Positions 25,715 through 33,085 of a stretch of 64,000 nucleotides of DNA are shown here, one piece after another. Where the stretch lies: assembly GCF_003675855.1 (NCBI RefSeq), contig NZ_RCIH01000003.1, forward strand, positions 310,001 through 374,000, written 5' to 3'. Below the pieces are notes generated by a model. The model did not search any database. It saw nothing but the letters and a program-made list of their open reading frames with translations, and was not told the DNA's origin. Position 1 is the first letter of the stretch. The number at the start of each line of letters is the position of its first letter. This DNA is from Halostella salina. GTDB lineage: Archaea > Halobacteriota > Halobacteria > Halobacteriales > Natronoarchaeaceae. The position numbers and the translations under genes were made by a program.

Positions 25715-26902
25715 ATGGACAGGGACGAGATAGACGAGTACGTCCGGCGGTGTCAGCAACTCATCGAATCGTCACCGCAGATGGACGAGGAGAACACGAA
25801 GGTCAAACTCGTCCAGCCGTTTCTCGAACTTCTCGGATGGGATCTCTACTCGACGGAGGTTGCGCTCGAATACACGATCCCGATGGCTTCGGGAAGTACG
25901 CACGTCGATTACGCCCTTCTGGTGGGCGATTCTCCCGTCGTGTTCGTCGAAGCCAAGCCGGTACGGTCTACCCTCTCCGAGGCCGAGGTTCAGCAGTTAC
26001 GAAGTTACATGCGTCAGGAACTCGACGTGGATTGGGGGATTCTGACCAACGGGAAGTCCTTCGAGGTGTTGACGAAGAACCACAACCGGAACGGCGGCGA
26101 GGAGGTGTCCGTGGTTCAGTTCGATCTCGACGATCTCGCCGAAAGCCCGGACGTACTGGAACTCCTCACCAAGGAGTCGATACGGTCGGGGAAGTCCGAC
26201 AAAATCGCCGAGCAGGTCGCACAGACGAACCAGGCGATTCGGTATCTGCGGGAAAACGAGGACAGCGTCACCGAATCCGTCGCCGAAGCGGTCGAGCGCG
26301 AGGTCGGCGATCTCACCGTCGACATAGAAGCCCAGTCCCGGGAGTTCGTGCAGAATCTCGTTTCGGTGCTCCGCGAACAGCGACACTTCGTCAGCGAGGA
26401 GCCGGCCACTGAATCGAACGTCGAAGGTGAAGAAAGAGAAACGAACGATACTCCTGACGAAATTCAGCCGCTTGAGAGCAAAGTGGCGGGCACTATTTCC
26501 CGGCAGGAGATAGAAGGCGACCCCGACTCACGCGTTGCTGTCTTCCCGACGAAGGAGTCGGGACTTCCGTTCCTCAAAGAGAACGAGGCTTGGGGATTCG
26601 TTCGAGTCAGTAGTGATTTCGACTACGTGGCGATGTACGTTACCGGGGACGTTCAAGAGGTGAAATACATCGCCAAAGTGAACGACGTGGTAGTCCCTGA
26701 CGAAGCCGACTTGATGCGGGAGCCACTGGACTACAAGGACCGGGCGAAGATCGCGGATGGGAAGAAGGTCATCGTGTTCGAGCCGGGGTCGCTCTACGAA
26801 CTCGAAGACCCAGTACCATACGAGTCGAAATATCCACAATCGCTCCGGTATACGACTCTCGGGAAACTACGGACTGCGAAGACGACCGACGACATGCTCT
26901 GA
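25715..26902 (+). CDS. HsdR_N-type PD-(D/E)xK nuclease-like protein
   Basis: A 395-residue protein from ATG 25715, about 30 bases after TATA-like GATATTTG. Upstream in-frame starts at 25679 and 25667 are less likely. The N-terminal domain resembles the type I restriction R-subunit N-terminus (KVKLVQPFLELLGWD, VDYALLV, VVFVEAKP), with putative catalytic Asp65, Glu79 and Lys81. There is no helicase domain and no M or S gene nearby. The C-terminal part (about 265-390; LKENEAWGFVRVSSD, VAMYVTGDVQEVKYIAKV) is a separate domain, perhaps PUA/EVE-like. Codon use is less GC-rich than its neighbours, suggesting transfer. A stand-alone defence nuclease is possible. Confidence 0.75.
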   Translation: MDRDEIDEYVRRCQQLIESSPQMDEENTKVKLVQPFLELLGWDLYSTEVALEYTIPMASGSTHVDYALLVGDSPVVFVEAKPVRSTLSEAEVQQLRSYMRQELDVDWGILTNGKSFEVLTKNHNRNGGEEVSVVQFDLDDLAESPDVLELLTKESIRSGKSDKIAEQVAQTNQAIRYLRENEDSVTESVAEAVEREVGDLTVDIEAQSREFVQNLVSVLREQRHFVSEEPATESNVEGEERETNDTPDEIQPLESKVAGTISRQEIEGDPDSRVAVFPTKESGLPFLKENEAWGFVRVSSDFDYVAMYVTGDVQEVKYIAKVNDVVVPDEADLMREPLDYKDRAKIADGKKVIVFEPGSLYELEDPVPYESKYPQSLRYTTLGKLRTAKTTDDML

Positions 26903-26945
26903 ATTGACACCGAGCGATCCGTGCCGGTTCAACACCACCGCCACA

Positions 26946-27029
26946 AGTTCGGGACCGGATTTGAACCGGCGGACCCCTACGGGACAGCGTCCTAAGCGCT
27001 GCGCCGTTTCCTGGCTTGGCTACCCGCGC
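26946..27029 (-). tRNA. tRNA-Leu (anticodon UAG) with mispaired acceptor stem
   Basis: Type II tRNA on the minus strand. The 5' acceptor strand GCGCGGG is at 27029-27023, followed by U8 A9. The anticodon stem CAGCG/CGCTG encloses loop CTTAGGA (anticodon TAG). A CCC/GGG variable arm and T-arm GCCGG-TTCAAAT-CCGGT follow. The acceptor 3' strand is CCCGAAC, so pairs 2-71 and 3-70 are C-A and G-A, and position 73 is T instead of the A usual for tRNA-Leu. A TATTTTT promoter element sits about 27 bases upstream. No CCA is encoded. It may be impaired by the adjacent integration. Confidence 0.8.
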
Positions 27030-27094
27030 TCGGCCGCACGTACTCCCGTCCCGGAAAAATACCTGTCGTTCCGAACCGGAGGCTTAAGACCGAA

Positions 27095-27110
27095 CCCGCC
27101 GTACGGCGGG
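27095..27110. promoter_or_regulatory. Perfect 16-bp palindrome at the TFB-like gene start
   Basis: CCCGCCGTACGGCGGG is a perfect palindrome between the TATA-like GCTTAAGAC (27082-27090) and the ATG at 27113, covering the expected transcription start. That position would suit a repressor operator. Confidence 0.5.
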
Positions 27111-27112
27111 GC

Positions 27113-27421
27113 ATGTATCGGGCGCGGGACCGGGTTGACAACGAGGAGTGGATCGAGGACCTCCACGCGGCGGCGGACCGACTCGACCTCGGCGCGGAGG
27201 CTCGGTCGACGGCGACGGACCTCTTTCTGACGGCCATCGGCGAAGACGACGGTGAAAAGCGGACCGTGTTGGCGGCCAGCCTCTACGCCGGGTCGCTGAT
27301 CGCGGGCGAGGAACGGTCGCAGGGCGCGGTCGCGTCGGCGGCGGACGTGTCGCGGTTGAGCATCCAGCAGCGCTGGAAGTCGGTGCTGGAGACGGCCGGA
27401 CTCGAACCGCCCGGCTGGTAG
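27113..27421 (+). CDS. Small TFIIB/cyclin-like protein
   Basis: A 102-residue acidic protein. Its pattern (WIEDLHAAADRLDLGAEARSTATDLFLTAI, LAASLYAGSLIAGEERSQGAVASAADVSRLSIQQRWKSVLE) matches a single cyclin repeat of archaeal TFB, without the zinc ribbon or B-finger. Such short TFB-like proteins occur in haloarchaea and are of unknown role; interference with, or modulation of, transcription initiation is possible. A perfect palindrome lies at its promoter. Confidence 0.75.
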   Translation: MYRARDRVDNEEWIEDLHAAADRLDLGAEARSTATDLFLTAIGEDDGEKRTVLAASLYAGSLIAGEERSQGAVASAADVSRLSIQQRWKSVLETAGLEPPGW

Positions 27422-27423
27422 GT

Positions 27424-27912
27424 TCAGTCGGTTCGTTCGCGCCCGTCGCGCTCGGGCGTGAGGTTGCCGTGTTCGTCTATCTCGCCGCGGACGATGCGGG
27501 TACTGGAGATGATGTCGCCGTCCGCCGCGCGCTCGTAGTCGACGACTTCGATCGAGAGCGGGTCGAACCCGCGTTCACGGCGGATCTCGTTGATGCGCTC
27601 GGCCCCCTCCGCCGTCTCCGGGGAGACGACGAGGTAGTCGAACGGCTCCTCGGAGGCGATGCCGGTCGGCTTCTCCAGCGTGCGGATCTCGTAGTCGCGG
27701 TCGTACCGCTCCGCGAACTCGTCGAGTTCCGCCGCCAGGTCGGTCTTCCGTTCGGCGAACGGCCTGACGTACCGGTCCTCCGTGCGGGTCTTCGGCGCGA
27801 GTTCGTCACTGGTGAGACCGACGGTTACGTCCCCGAGTTCGAACGCGTGCTCGAAGAGGGAGCGATGACCGTCGTGCACCGGGTCGAACGTCCCACCCAG
27901 CGCTACCTTCAT
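27424..27912 (-). CDS. coaD: Phosphopantetheine adenylyltransferase
   Basis: A 162-residue archaeal-type PPAT that adenylates 4'-phosphopantetheine in CoA synthesis. The nucleotidyltransferase signature GGTFDPVHDGH (T/HxGH) is at the N-terminus, and the ISSTRIVRGEID segment at the end corresponds to the ISST motif. The ATG at 27910-27912 is chosen because it begins MKVALGGTFD; a TTG three codons upstream is less likely. Confidence 0.9.
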   Translation of the reverse strand: MKVALGGTFDPVHDGHRSLFEHAFELGDVTVGLTSDELAPKTRTEDRYVRPFAERKTDLAAELDEFAERYDRDYEIRTLEKPTGIASEEPFDYLVVSPETAEGAERINEIRRERGFDPLSIEVVDYERAADGDIISSTRIVRGEIDEHGNLTPERDGRERTD

Positions 27913-27951
27913 ACCCACCAAAAGCGGTGCCCGGTGCTTAAAAGAGTCGGG

Positions 27952-28482
27952 TTACGTCTCGGTGCCGTCCGACTCGCTGTCGCCGTCCTCGACCGTGATC
28001 GTCACCGGATCGCTCTCCTCCTCCTCCTCCTCCGACTCCACGCCGCGCCCGTCGAGGTGGTCGTCGAGATTGAACACGGTGTTGAGTTCGTGCTGGACCT
28101 GCTCGACGACGCCGGAGACCAGTTCGCTCGGGGCGATCGCGGTGTACTCGTAGGGGTTGTTGCCGGCCCCGTCGCTCTGGCGCTTGCGCCGCGTGACGGT
28201 CTCCTCGTCGTGGAGTTCCGCCAGGGCCTCCCGGACGGTGCTCGGATAGAGTCCGGTGCCCTCGGCGATCTCCTCGCTCGTACTGCCGGGGTTCTGCCGG
28301 AGGTAGACGAAGATTCGCGCGCGCGTCTCGGTGTCCAACACCCACGAGAGCAGGTCGACGACGCCCTGGTCGAACCCCTCGACCGCGCGGTCCCTCGTCG
28401 ACCCCGCCTCGGCGGATGCGTCCGCCCCGTCCCCGTCGACTGTCACGTCCTCCCCGTCCGTGGTCTCGTTCTCGCCGGACAT
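27952..28482 (-). CDS. Winged-helix transcriptional regulator
   Basis: A 176-residue protein. After an acidic disordered N-terminus, residues about 45-115 form a winged helix (VLDTETRARIFVYLRQNPGSTSEEIAEGTGLYPSTVREALAELHDEETVTRRKR). The C-terminus is a helix plus an acidic tail with a Glu run. It follows the haloarchaeal ArsR/TrmB-like pattern. The start at 28480-28482 is chosen because a 17-base inverted repeat lies directly upstream, a plausible autoregulatory site. Its targets are unknown. Confidence 0.8.
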   Translation of the reverse strand: MSGENETTDGEDVTVDGDGADASAEAGSTRDRAVEGFDQGVVDLLSWVLDTETRARIFVYLRQNPGSTSEEIAEGTGLYPSTVREALAELHDEETVTRRKRQSDGAGNNPYEYTAIAPSELVSGVVEQVQHELNTVFNLDDHLDGRGVESEEEEEESDPVTITVEDGDSESDGTET

Positions 28483-28483
28483 T

Positions 28484-28500
28484 GTCCTTTCGTAAAGGAC
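28484..28500. promoter_or_regulatory. Inverted repeat abutting a regulator gene start
   Basis: GTCCTTTCGTAAAGGAC has perfect 7-bp arms around CGT. It ends one base before the start codon of the minus-strand winged-helix gene, so it covers the transcription start of a leaderless message. This is a classic position for self-repression. Confidence 0.5.
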
Positions 28501-28599
28501 GAAATACACGGACGGTAAAAAGCGTTGTTCATCCGGGCGTCGGCGGCAGTTAGCCCTGCATCCGGTGTTCCGGCGGACATCGCCGTCCCGCCTGTCGTT

Positions 28600-29682
28600 T
28601 CAGAGCACAAGTGACTCCCGCAGCGCGGCCGGGCCCTCGGCCTCCCGAAGCCGGCGCTGTCTCGCCGCGCCGCTCTCGGCGTCGTACACGTCGCGGAGGC
28701 CGTCGACGCCGAGGCGGTCGCACTCCCGGTCGACGAACTCCCCCAGCTCGATCGTCGTCTCGCCGTTGCGCCCGACGAACGACGCGTCGTGCCCGTGCCG
28801 GATGGCGCGCCACTTGTTCTCGTCCAGCAGTTCGCGGCGGAGTCGGTCGGTCCCGTCGCTGGCCGCGCCGTCCTCGTAGCGCGCCGCCAGGTCGAGGACG
28901 AGTTCGCGGACGTACTCGGCGAACGCGAGGACGCGCTCGGGGTCGGCCTGGCCGTCGGGCGTCCGGACCTCGACGGTGCCGTGTTCCGTGTGCGGGCGAA
29001 CCTCGTACCAGAGTTCGCCGCGGTCCTCGATCGACCCCGTCTCGATCATCCGGCGTTCGAACTCGCGGTACGCGTGGAAATCCTCGAACGCGGTCGGCAT
29101 GCCCGTGTTCGGGAGCCCCTCGAAGATCTTCGCGCGGGCCGACTGGAGGCCCGTGTCGAACCCGTTCCAGAACGGCGAGTTGGCCGACAGCGCGAGGATC
29201 GGCGGCAGGTACCAGCGGACCCGGTTCGCGACCCACGTCGCCTTGTCCGCGTCGTCGACGCCGACGTGGACGTGCAGCCCGGCGGTCGTGTTGCGGTGCT
29301 GTGGGTACTGGATCCGGTTCAACTGCGACCGATAGCGGGGCTTCTCGGCGTGTTCCAGTTCGCGCCACTTCGCGGCGGGGTGCAGGCCGGCCGCGGCGAT
29401 CCGGTAGCCGTGGCGCTCGGCGTGCTCGACCAGGGCCTCACGGACGTCGCGGAGCGTCCCCTCGGCGTCGGCGGGCGACTCGATGACCGGCGTCTGCGTC
29501 TCGATGACGCACTTGAACAGTTCGTGGTCGATCCGGCCCTCCAGGATCTCGGGCGGGTCGTACCGGTACACCAGGTCGTCCGTCCCGGACGTGGGGCGGC
29601 CCGCATCGTCGACGACGTAGAACTCCTCCTCGATCCCAAGCGTTCCAAGCTCGTCGAACGTCTCGGCGTCGCCCTGGTCCAT
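28600..29682 (-). CDS. gshA: Glutamate-cysteine ligase
   Basis: A 360-residue GCS2-family enzyme making gamma-glutamylcysteine, the main low-molecular-weight thiol of haloarchaea. Signatures are [11 protein letters not shown] at the N-terminus (metal/glutamate site), [19 protein letters not shown] and [15 protein letters not shown]. Length is normal. It precedes, on the opposite strand, a 370-base non-genic region with tandem promoter-like repeats. Confidence 0.92.
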   Translation of the reverse strand: MDQGDAETFDELGTLGIEEEFYVVDDAGRPTSGTDDLVYRYDPPEILEGRIDHELFKCVIETQTPVIESPADAEGTLRDVREALVEHAERHGYRIAAAGLHPAAKWRELEHAEKPRYRSQLNRIQYPQHRNTTAGLHVHVGVDDADKATWVANRVRWYLPPILALSANSPFWNGFDTGLQSARAKIFEGLPNTGMPTAFEDFHAYREFERRMIETGSIEDRGELWYEVRPHTEHGTVEVRTPDGQADPERVLAFAEYVRELVLDLAARYEDGAASDGTDRLRRELLDENKWRAIRHGHDASFVGRNGETTIELGEFVDRECDRLGVDGLRDVYDAESGAARQRRLREAEGPAALRESLVL

Positions 29683-29815
29683 CGCAATGCTGTTTGGAAC
29701 CCGCGAATAAATAGGGAACGGAGTCGGCAGGGTAGCTGTGCCGGCGACGTGGCCGCGGAACCGGCGGTCACCGCCCGACTACCGGGCGGGTCGTTCTCGC
29801 AGTTCGCCGTCTTCG

Positions 29816-29854
29816 TTTTAAGTGCCTCTCGCGACAAGGGGTCATAGTGAGGGA
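29816..29854 (+). repeat. Promoter-like repeat unit A
   Basis: The unit starts TTTTAAGTGCCTCTCGCGAC and ends TCATAGTGAGGGA. It matches unit B (29925-29963) at roughly four fifths of positions with no gaps. TTTAAG has the spacing of a TATA box about 27 bases before the conserved TAGTGAGG, which would be the transcript start. The units are 109 bases apart. Confidence 0.6.
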
Positions 29855-29930
29855 GTTCTCCGAGCTACTCGCCGTCGAGTGCCGACGCTACCGGTCCGGC
29901 CACCGACGCGTGCATCGACTGTTCCTTTAA
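29847..29930 (+). CDS. Candidate leaderless micro-protein (27 aa)
   Basis: GTG at 29847, at the predicted transcript start of unit A, opens a 27-codon frame ending at TAA 29928-29930, inside the TATA box of unit B. The peptide is Arg-rich and matches nothing recognised. It may equally be a short non-coding RNA. Confidence 0.25.
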   Translation: MREFSELLAVECRRYRSGHRRVHRLFL

Positions 29931-29963
29931 GTGCTTCTCGTCACAACGGTTCGTAGTGAGGAC
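29925..29963 (+). repeat. Promoter-like repeat unit B
   Basis: Second copy of the unit: CTTTAAGTGCTTCTCGTCAC, then TTCGTAGTGAGGA. The TATA-like core and the presumed start TAGTGAGG are conserved, and the middle differs. It lies about 95 bases upstream of the RNA polymerase epsilon-like gene, which has its own closer TATA element. Confidence 0.6.
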
Positions 29964-30057
29964 GACGCCGACGGTCCCCGACTTCGTTTTCGCGACTGGT
30001 ATCCGGTTCCGACAGGCCACAGGTTTGTATAGCTCCGCGAACGAGGTAGGGACGTGA
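29956..30057 (+). CDS. Candidate leaderless micro-protein (33 aa)
   Basis: GTG at 29956, at the predicted start of unit B, opens a 33-codon frame whose TGA (30055-30057) overlaps the ATG of the next gene by one base (TGATG). It could be a small upstream frame coupling translation to that gene. The peptide is unrecognised. Confidence 0.3.
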   Translation: MRTTPTVPDFVFATGIRFRQATGLYSSANEVGT

Positions 30058-30812
30058 TGACGAGCGGCCGCCCCCCGGCGTCGACGGGACCTTCCACGAC
30101 CGAGCACCAATCAGCCAGCGGACGGCGTGAGGTAAGCGCCGGCCCCGGCGACGGCGCGCTGTCGCGCGTCGATGCGGTCAAGGACGAGCGGTTCCGCCGG
30201 TGGGACGTGGTGTCCCCGAGCGCGACCCTTATCGGGCGCGCCGAGCGCGCCGGCGAGGACGTGAGCGAGAACCTCCGCCGGCTCCACGACGAGCAGCATC
30301 CGGCGATGCAGGGCCACAGCGCGCGGATGCACCGGCTGGAGAAGGCCCGGATCACCCAGGCCTTCTGCAACACGCTGTCGCTGACGGCCTGGGAGCGCGA
30401 CCGCGTGCTCGGGATCATGACCGAACTCGACCTCACCGCCTTCGGCAGCCAGCGCGCCATCGGCAAGGTGGCGCTGGTGGTCATCCGCCACGTCGTCGAC
30501 GAGGAGCGCCAGCGCCGCCTCGGCCTGCAGGACGACGAGTGGGTGAGCGAGCGCTCCCCGGACGAACTCGAATCGCTGTACGACCGCTTCGAGTCGATCA
30601 CCGACGACCCGCAGTACAAGGACCTGCTCGACGCGCAGGGCCTCGACACCATCGGCGTCAACCGCCTGCACCGGACGCTCCGGGACCAGCTGGACGAGCA
30701 GGACCTCCACGGTGCCGTCCTCGGGCGGTCGCCGCACCGGGACCCGAGTCTGCCGGCGGTCACGGACCGGGGGGACGGCGACGCGCCCGACGAGACAGCC
30801 GAGAGCGCGTAG
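30057..30812 (+). CDS. RNA polymerase subunit epsilon-like protein
   Basis: A 251-residue protein. The core (SRVDAVKDERFRRWDVVSPSATLIGRAE, then WERDRVLGIMTELDLTAFGSQRAIGKVALVVIRHVVD) matches proteins I recall as haloarchaeal RNA polymerase subunit epsilon; the helical part is TFB-cyclin-like. The function of epsilon is poorly known and it is thought not to be essential for basal transcription in vitro. ATG 30057 is preferred over the adjacent GTG at 30054, with TTTGTATAG about 27 bases upstream. It is convergent with flpA. Confidence 0.6.
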   Translation: MTSGRPPASTGPSTTEHQSASGRREVSAGPGDGALSRVDAVKDERFRRWDVVSPSATLIGRAERAGEDVSENLRRLHDEQHPAMQGHSARMHRLEKARITQAFCNTLSLTAWERDRVLGIMTELDLTAFGSQRAIGKVALVVIRHVVDEERQRRLGLQDDEWVSERSPDELESLYDRFESITDDPQYKDLLDAQGLDTIGVNRLHRTLRDQLDEQDLHGAVLGRSPHRDPSLPAVTDRGDGDAPDETAESA

Positions 30813-30831
30813 GGCGACCGCGCCGCCCGAC

Positions 30832-31461
30832 CTACCGGGGCTGCGCGACGACGCCGAGGTGGTCGTCGTGGAACGGCTCCAGCCGCGCCGTCTCCAGTAT
30901 GTCGTAGCTCTCCGCCAGTTCCGCTTCCACCGAATCGAACACTGCCGCGGGGTCGCCGGTCACGTCCTCGCTCCGCGCCTTGATCGCGGCGACGAGGCGG
31001 CCGTCGTCCGCGAGAAACCGCCGGTTCTCCGCCGCGACGCGGGCCTGTCCGCGCGTCGCAACGTCCTGTACGATCGCGTCCAGGTCCGCCTCCACGACGT
31101 GGGCGTACGTCTCCGGCTTCCGGGCGTCCTTCAGGAGCGGAAAGAGCCGGTCCCTGTCCCGCGCCACGTCGAGCAGGTCCCGGGCCGGACGCGCGGCGAA
31201 CTCGACGGCGTACGTCGGCCCGGCGAAGTCCGCGACGTGGCTCACCGTCGTCCCGCTGGCGGCCCCGAGATACAGCACCGAGTCACCGCCGGCCAGCCCG
31301 ACGTCCATCCCCTGTTCGAGCATCGCGCCGAGCTTCGACCGGCGGGCGTCCCAGAGCCGCCAGTCGCCGTCGGTCGGCTCGCCGTACACCGGCGTCCCGC
31401 GAGTGGCCAGCCGCTCCTCGCCGTCGAACGCGCGGCGCTTGACGCCGTCGGGGAGCGTCAT
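30832..31461 (-). CDS. flpA: Fibrillarin-like rRNA/tRNA 2'-O-methyltransferase
   Basis: A 209-residue fibrillarin homologue, the SAM-dependent catalytic subunit of box C/D ribonucleoproteins. The SAM-binding segment is VLYLGAASGTTVSHVADF, followed by VYAVEF-type and AIKARS segments. Its ATG overlaps the stop of nop5 by ATGA at 31458-31461, so the two partner proteins are made together. Confidence 0.95.
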   Translation of the reverse strand: MTLPDGVKRRAFDGEERLATRGTPVYGEPTDGDWRLWDARRSKLGAMLEQGMDVGLAGGDSVLYLGAASGTTVSHVADFAGPTYAVEFAARPARDLLDVARDRDRLFPLLKDARKPETYAHVVEADLDAIVQDVATRGQARVAAENRRFLADDGRLVAAIKARSEDVTGDPAAVFDSVEAELAESYDILETARLEPFHDDHLGVVAQPR

Positions 31462-32297
31462 TCGCCGTCACCCCGCGCCCGGATCGCTGCGATGCGCTCG
31501 TCCAGTTCCGCGTCCAGTTCGGGCTTGCGCTCGCCGGAGTAGTGGTCCACGCGCGCCGCGATGGTCAGCTTCCCGGCCAGCGCACGGGACGCCGAACCGC
31601 GGTGGTCGGGGTCGGTTCCCCGGACGTACTCGTGGGTGTAGATGACCCCGTGCTTCGGCGAACTCGCGTGTCCGCGGAGGTGGGCGAACAGCGCGTCCTC
31701 CGCGCCGAGCACCTGTACCGTCCCGCTGGGCATCTTCGCCAGCGACTCCAGCCCGCCGGCGAGCGCGATCAGCCGGGCCGCAAGCACCGGCCCGGCCATC
31801 GCCGCGAGGTTTGGCGCGACCACGCCCGCCTGTCGCTCGACGTACTCCCGGAGCGCGTCGCGCTCGTCGACTACCCCCTCGACGCGCTCCGCGAGCGAGA
31901 CGACCCGTTGCTCCGCGGGGCCGGACGGATCGCGCCCGGCGAGTTCGAGCGCACCGTCGACGCCGGTGCCCGCATCCTCGAACAGCGCACCCGCCCACTC
32001 CGCGACGCGTTCGGCCAGTTCGTTTGCGGTACGTTCACAGTCGTCCATGGCGCGGACGGCGTGGACCAGCTGCTGGTCGTCGGCGCGCTCTGCCTCGTCG
32101 ACAGCTTTGGCCGTCGCCGAGAGCGTTGCCTCCCGGAGCCGGTCGTAGTACTCGTCCTCGTCGGCGACGGCACCGGTCCCGACGGCTCGCGCGGGCCAGT
32201 CGTCGGGGCGCTCGGCGGTTCCGTCCCGGACGCGCTCCGCCGCCGCGGCCGCGTCGCCGGCGTCGATCCCGGCGAACCAGCCCTCCGTGTCGGTCAT
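31458..32297 (-). CDS. nop5: Nop5/Nop56-family box C/D RNP protein
   Basis: A 279-residue scaffold protein that binds guide RNA with L7Ae and recruits fibrillarin. The Nop signature APNLAAMAGPVLAARLIALAGGLESLAKMP and AEDALFAHLRGHASSPKHGVIY are clear. It is somewhat shorter than many archaeal Nop5 proteins: the N-terminal domain is reduced and the Lys-rich tail is absent, as is common in haloarchaea. Confidence 0.95.
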   Translation of the reverse strand: MTDTEGWFAGIDAGDAAAAAERVRDGTAERPDDWPARAVGTGAVADEDEYYDRLREATLSATAKAVDEAERADDQQLVHAVRAMDDCERTANELAERVAEWAGALFEDAGTGVDGALELAGRDPSGPAEQRVVSLAERVEGVVDERDALREYVERQAGVVAPNLAAMAGPVLAARLIALAGGLESLAKMPSGTVQVLGAEDALFAHLRGHASSPKHGVIYTHEYVRGTDPDHRGSASRALAGKLTIAARVDHYSGERKPELDAELDERIAAIRARGDGE

Positions 32298-32421
32298 ACC
32301 CCTCCGTTCGGCGGTGGAGGGTTAAAACCGTGCGACTCGCGGGGCGAACCACCGGTCCGACAGGTCAGGCTGTCCCGGAGACAGCCTTATGTACCGAAGC
32401 GCGCCCAGGGACAGGTAGCGA

Positions 32422-32571
32422 ATGGCAGCCGACCAGCAACCCCCCGGTGACGGGACCGTCAACGACAGATACCGCGCTTACGAGACCGACGACGACCGCT
32501 TCGTCGTGTACGACGCCGACAACGGCGACGCGTGGATCCACTCCACGGCGTCCGTGGCAGTCGAGCGGTAG
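32422..32571 (+). CDS. Small acidic protein, DUF7331-like (49 aa)
   Basis: A 49-residue protein from ATG 32422 to TAG 32569-32571, with a CTTATGTA element about 27 bases upstream. The segment YRAYETDDDRFVVYDADNGD followed by AWIHSTASVAVER matches a small haloarchaeal family that I recall as DUF7331. Function unknown. Codon use fits the neighbourhood. Confidence 0.65.
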   Translation: MAADQQPPGDGTVNDRYRAYETDDDRFVVYDADNGDAWIHSTASVAVER

Positions 32572-32605
32572 CGGTCGCGTTACAGCGATACTCCCTTCCC
32601 GCGGC

Positions 32606-32989
32606 TCATCCCGTCTTGTACACGCCGCGAGCGTCGGCCACGGCCGTCCCGTCGGCGGCGAACACGTCCACGTCCACGACGCCCACGTCGCTCCCGCAGC
32701 GCACCACGTCGGCCTCGGCGCGCAGGTCGCCCGTGCCGGCCTCCAGGTAGTCGATCCGCATGTCGATGGTCGGCACCGGCTGGTCGACGAGCGAGACCAA
32801 GGCGGCCCCGCCGACGGTGTCGGCGAGCGTGAACGTGACGCCGCCGTGGGCCATCAACTGGTCGGCGTTCCACGACAGCTCCTCGCGCATCTCGATGCGC
32901 CCCTCGGCGTGGCCGTCGTCGACCGCGGTCACTTCGACGCCCAGCAGGTCCGCGAAGGGCATCTCCTCGAAGAACGACTCGGTGTCCAT
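32606..32989 (-). CDS. PaaI-type hotdog thioesterase
   Basis: A 127-residue single hotdog domain. MAHGGVTFTLADTVGGAAL is the PaaI/YbgC-type active-site helix, preceded by the LSWNADQL segment. The start at 32987-32989 is 26 bases after a TTTAAT element; a longer in-frame extension is unlikely. It probably hydrolyses an acyl-CoA; the substrate is unknown. Confidence 0.85.
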   Translation of the reverse strand: MDTESFFEEMPFADLLGVEVTAVDDGHAEGRIEMREELSWNADQLMAHGGVTFTLADTVGGAALVSLVDQPVPTIDMRIDYLEAGTGDLRAEADVVRCGSDVGVVDVDVFAADGTAVADARGVYKTG

Positions 32990-33085
32990 GTCGCCGGGTA
33001 CGGGAACCGCCGGATTAAACGTGTATGATCCGGGCGAGGATTCCGGCAAAGGGTTCATACCCGTCCGGAAAATACCCCTTGCTAC

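Larger units (their letters stand above)
25577..26949. mobile_element. Candidate tRNA-Leu-targeted mini-island (about 1.4 kb)
   Basis: The segment is bounded by an 18-bp direct repeat, CGGGACCGGATTTGAACC, at 25577-25594 and at 26950-26967. The second copy is the T-arm and acceptor base of tRNA-Leu; the first is a detached fragment. This is the layout left when an element integrates at the 3' end of a tRNA gene. The only gene inside is an HsdR_N-type nuclease-like gene, with visibly lower GC than its neighbours. No integrase is present, so it is a remnant or a non-autonomous element. Confidence 0.55.
29683..30056 (+). other. Intergenic region with two promoter-like units
   Basis: This region of about 370 bases lacks a conventional gene. 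It holds the gshA promoter side (29683-29720), two similar promoter-like units starting at 29816 and 29925, two very short leaderless frames after them, and the TATA-like TTTGTATAG (30025-30032) of the downstream gene. Nothing else convincing was seen. Confidence 0.6.

Noticed and set aside
25715-26902. Type I restriction-modification system
   Set aside because: Only the R-subunit N-terminal domain is present; no helicase, methylase or specificity subunit is in or around the island.
29816-29963. Box C/D guide RNAs near the fibrillarin/Nop5 genes
   Set aside because: GTGAGGA is only loosely like box C, and no CTGA box D or terminal stem was found, so the units are reported as promoter-like repeats instead.
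29865-30110. 81-codon minus-strand frame over the promoter-like repeats
   Set aside because: No motif and no promoter; it runs antisense through conserved promoter units and the start of the next gene.
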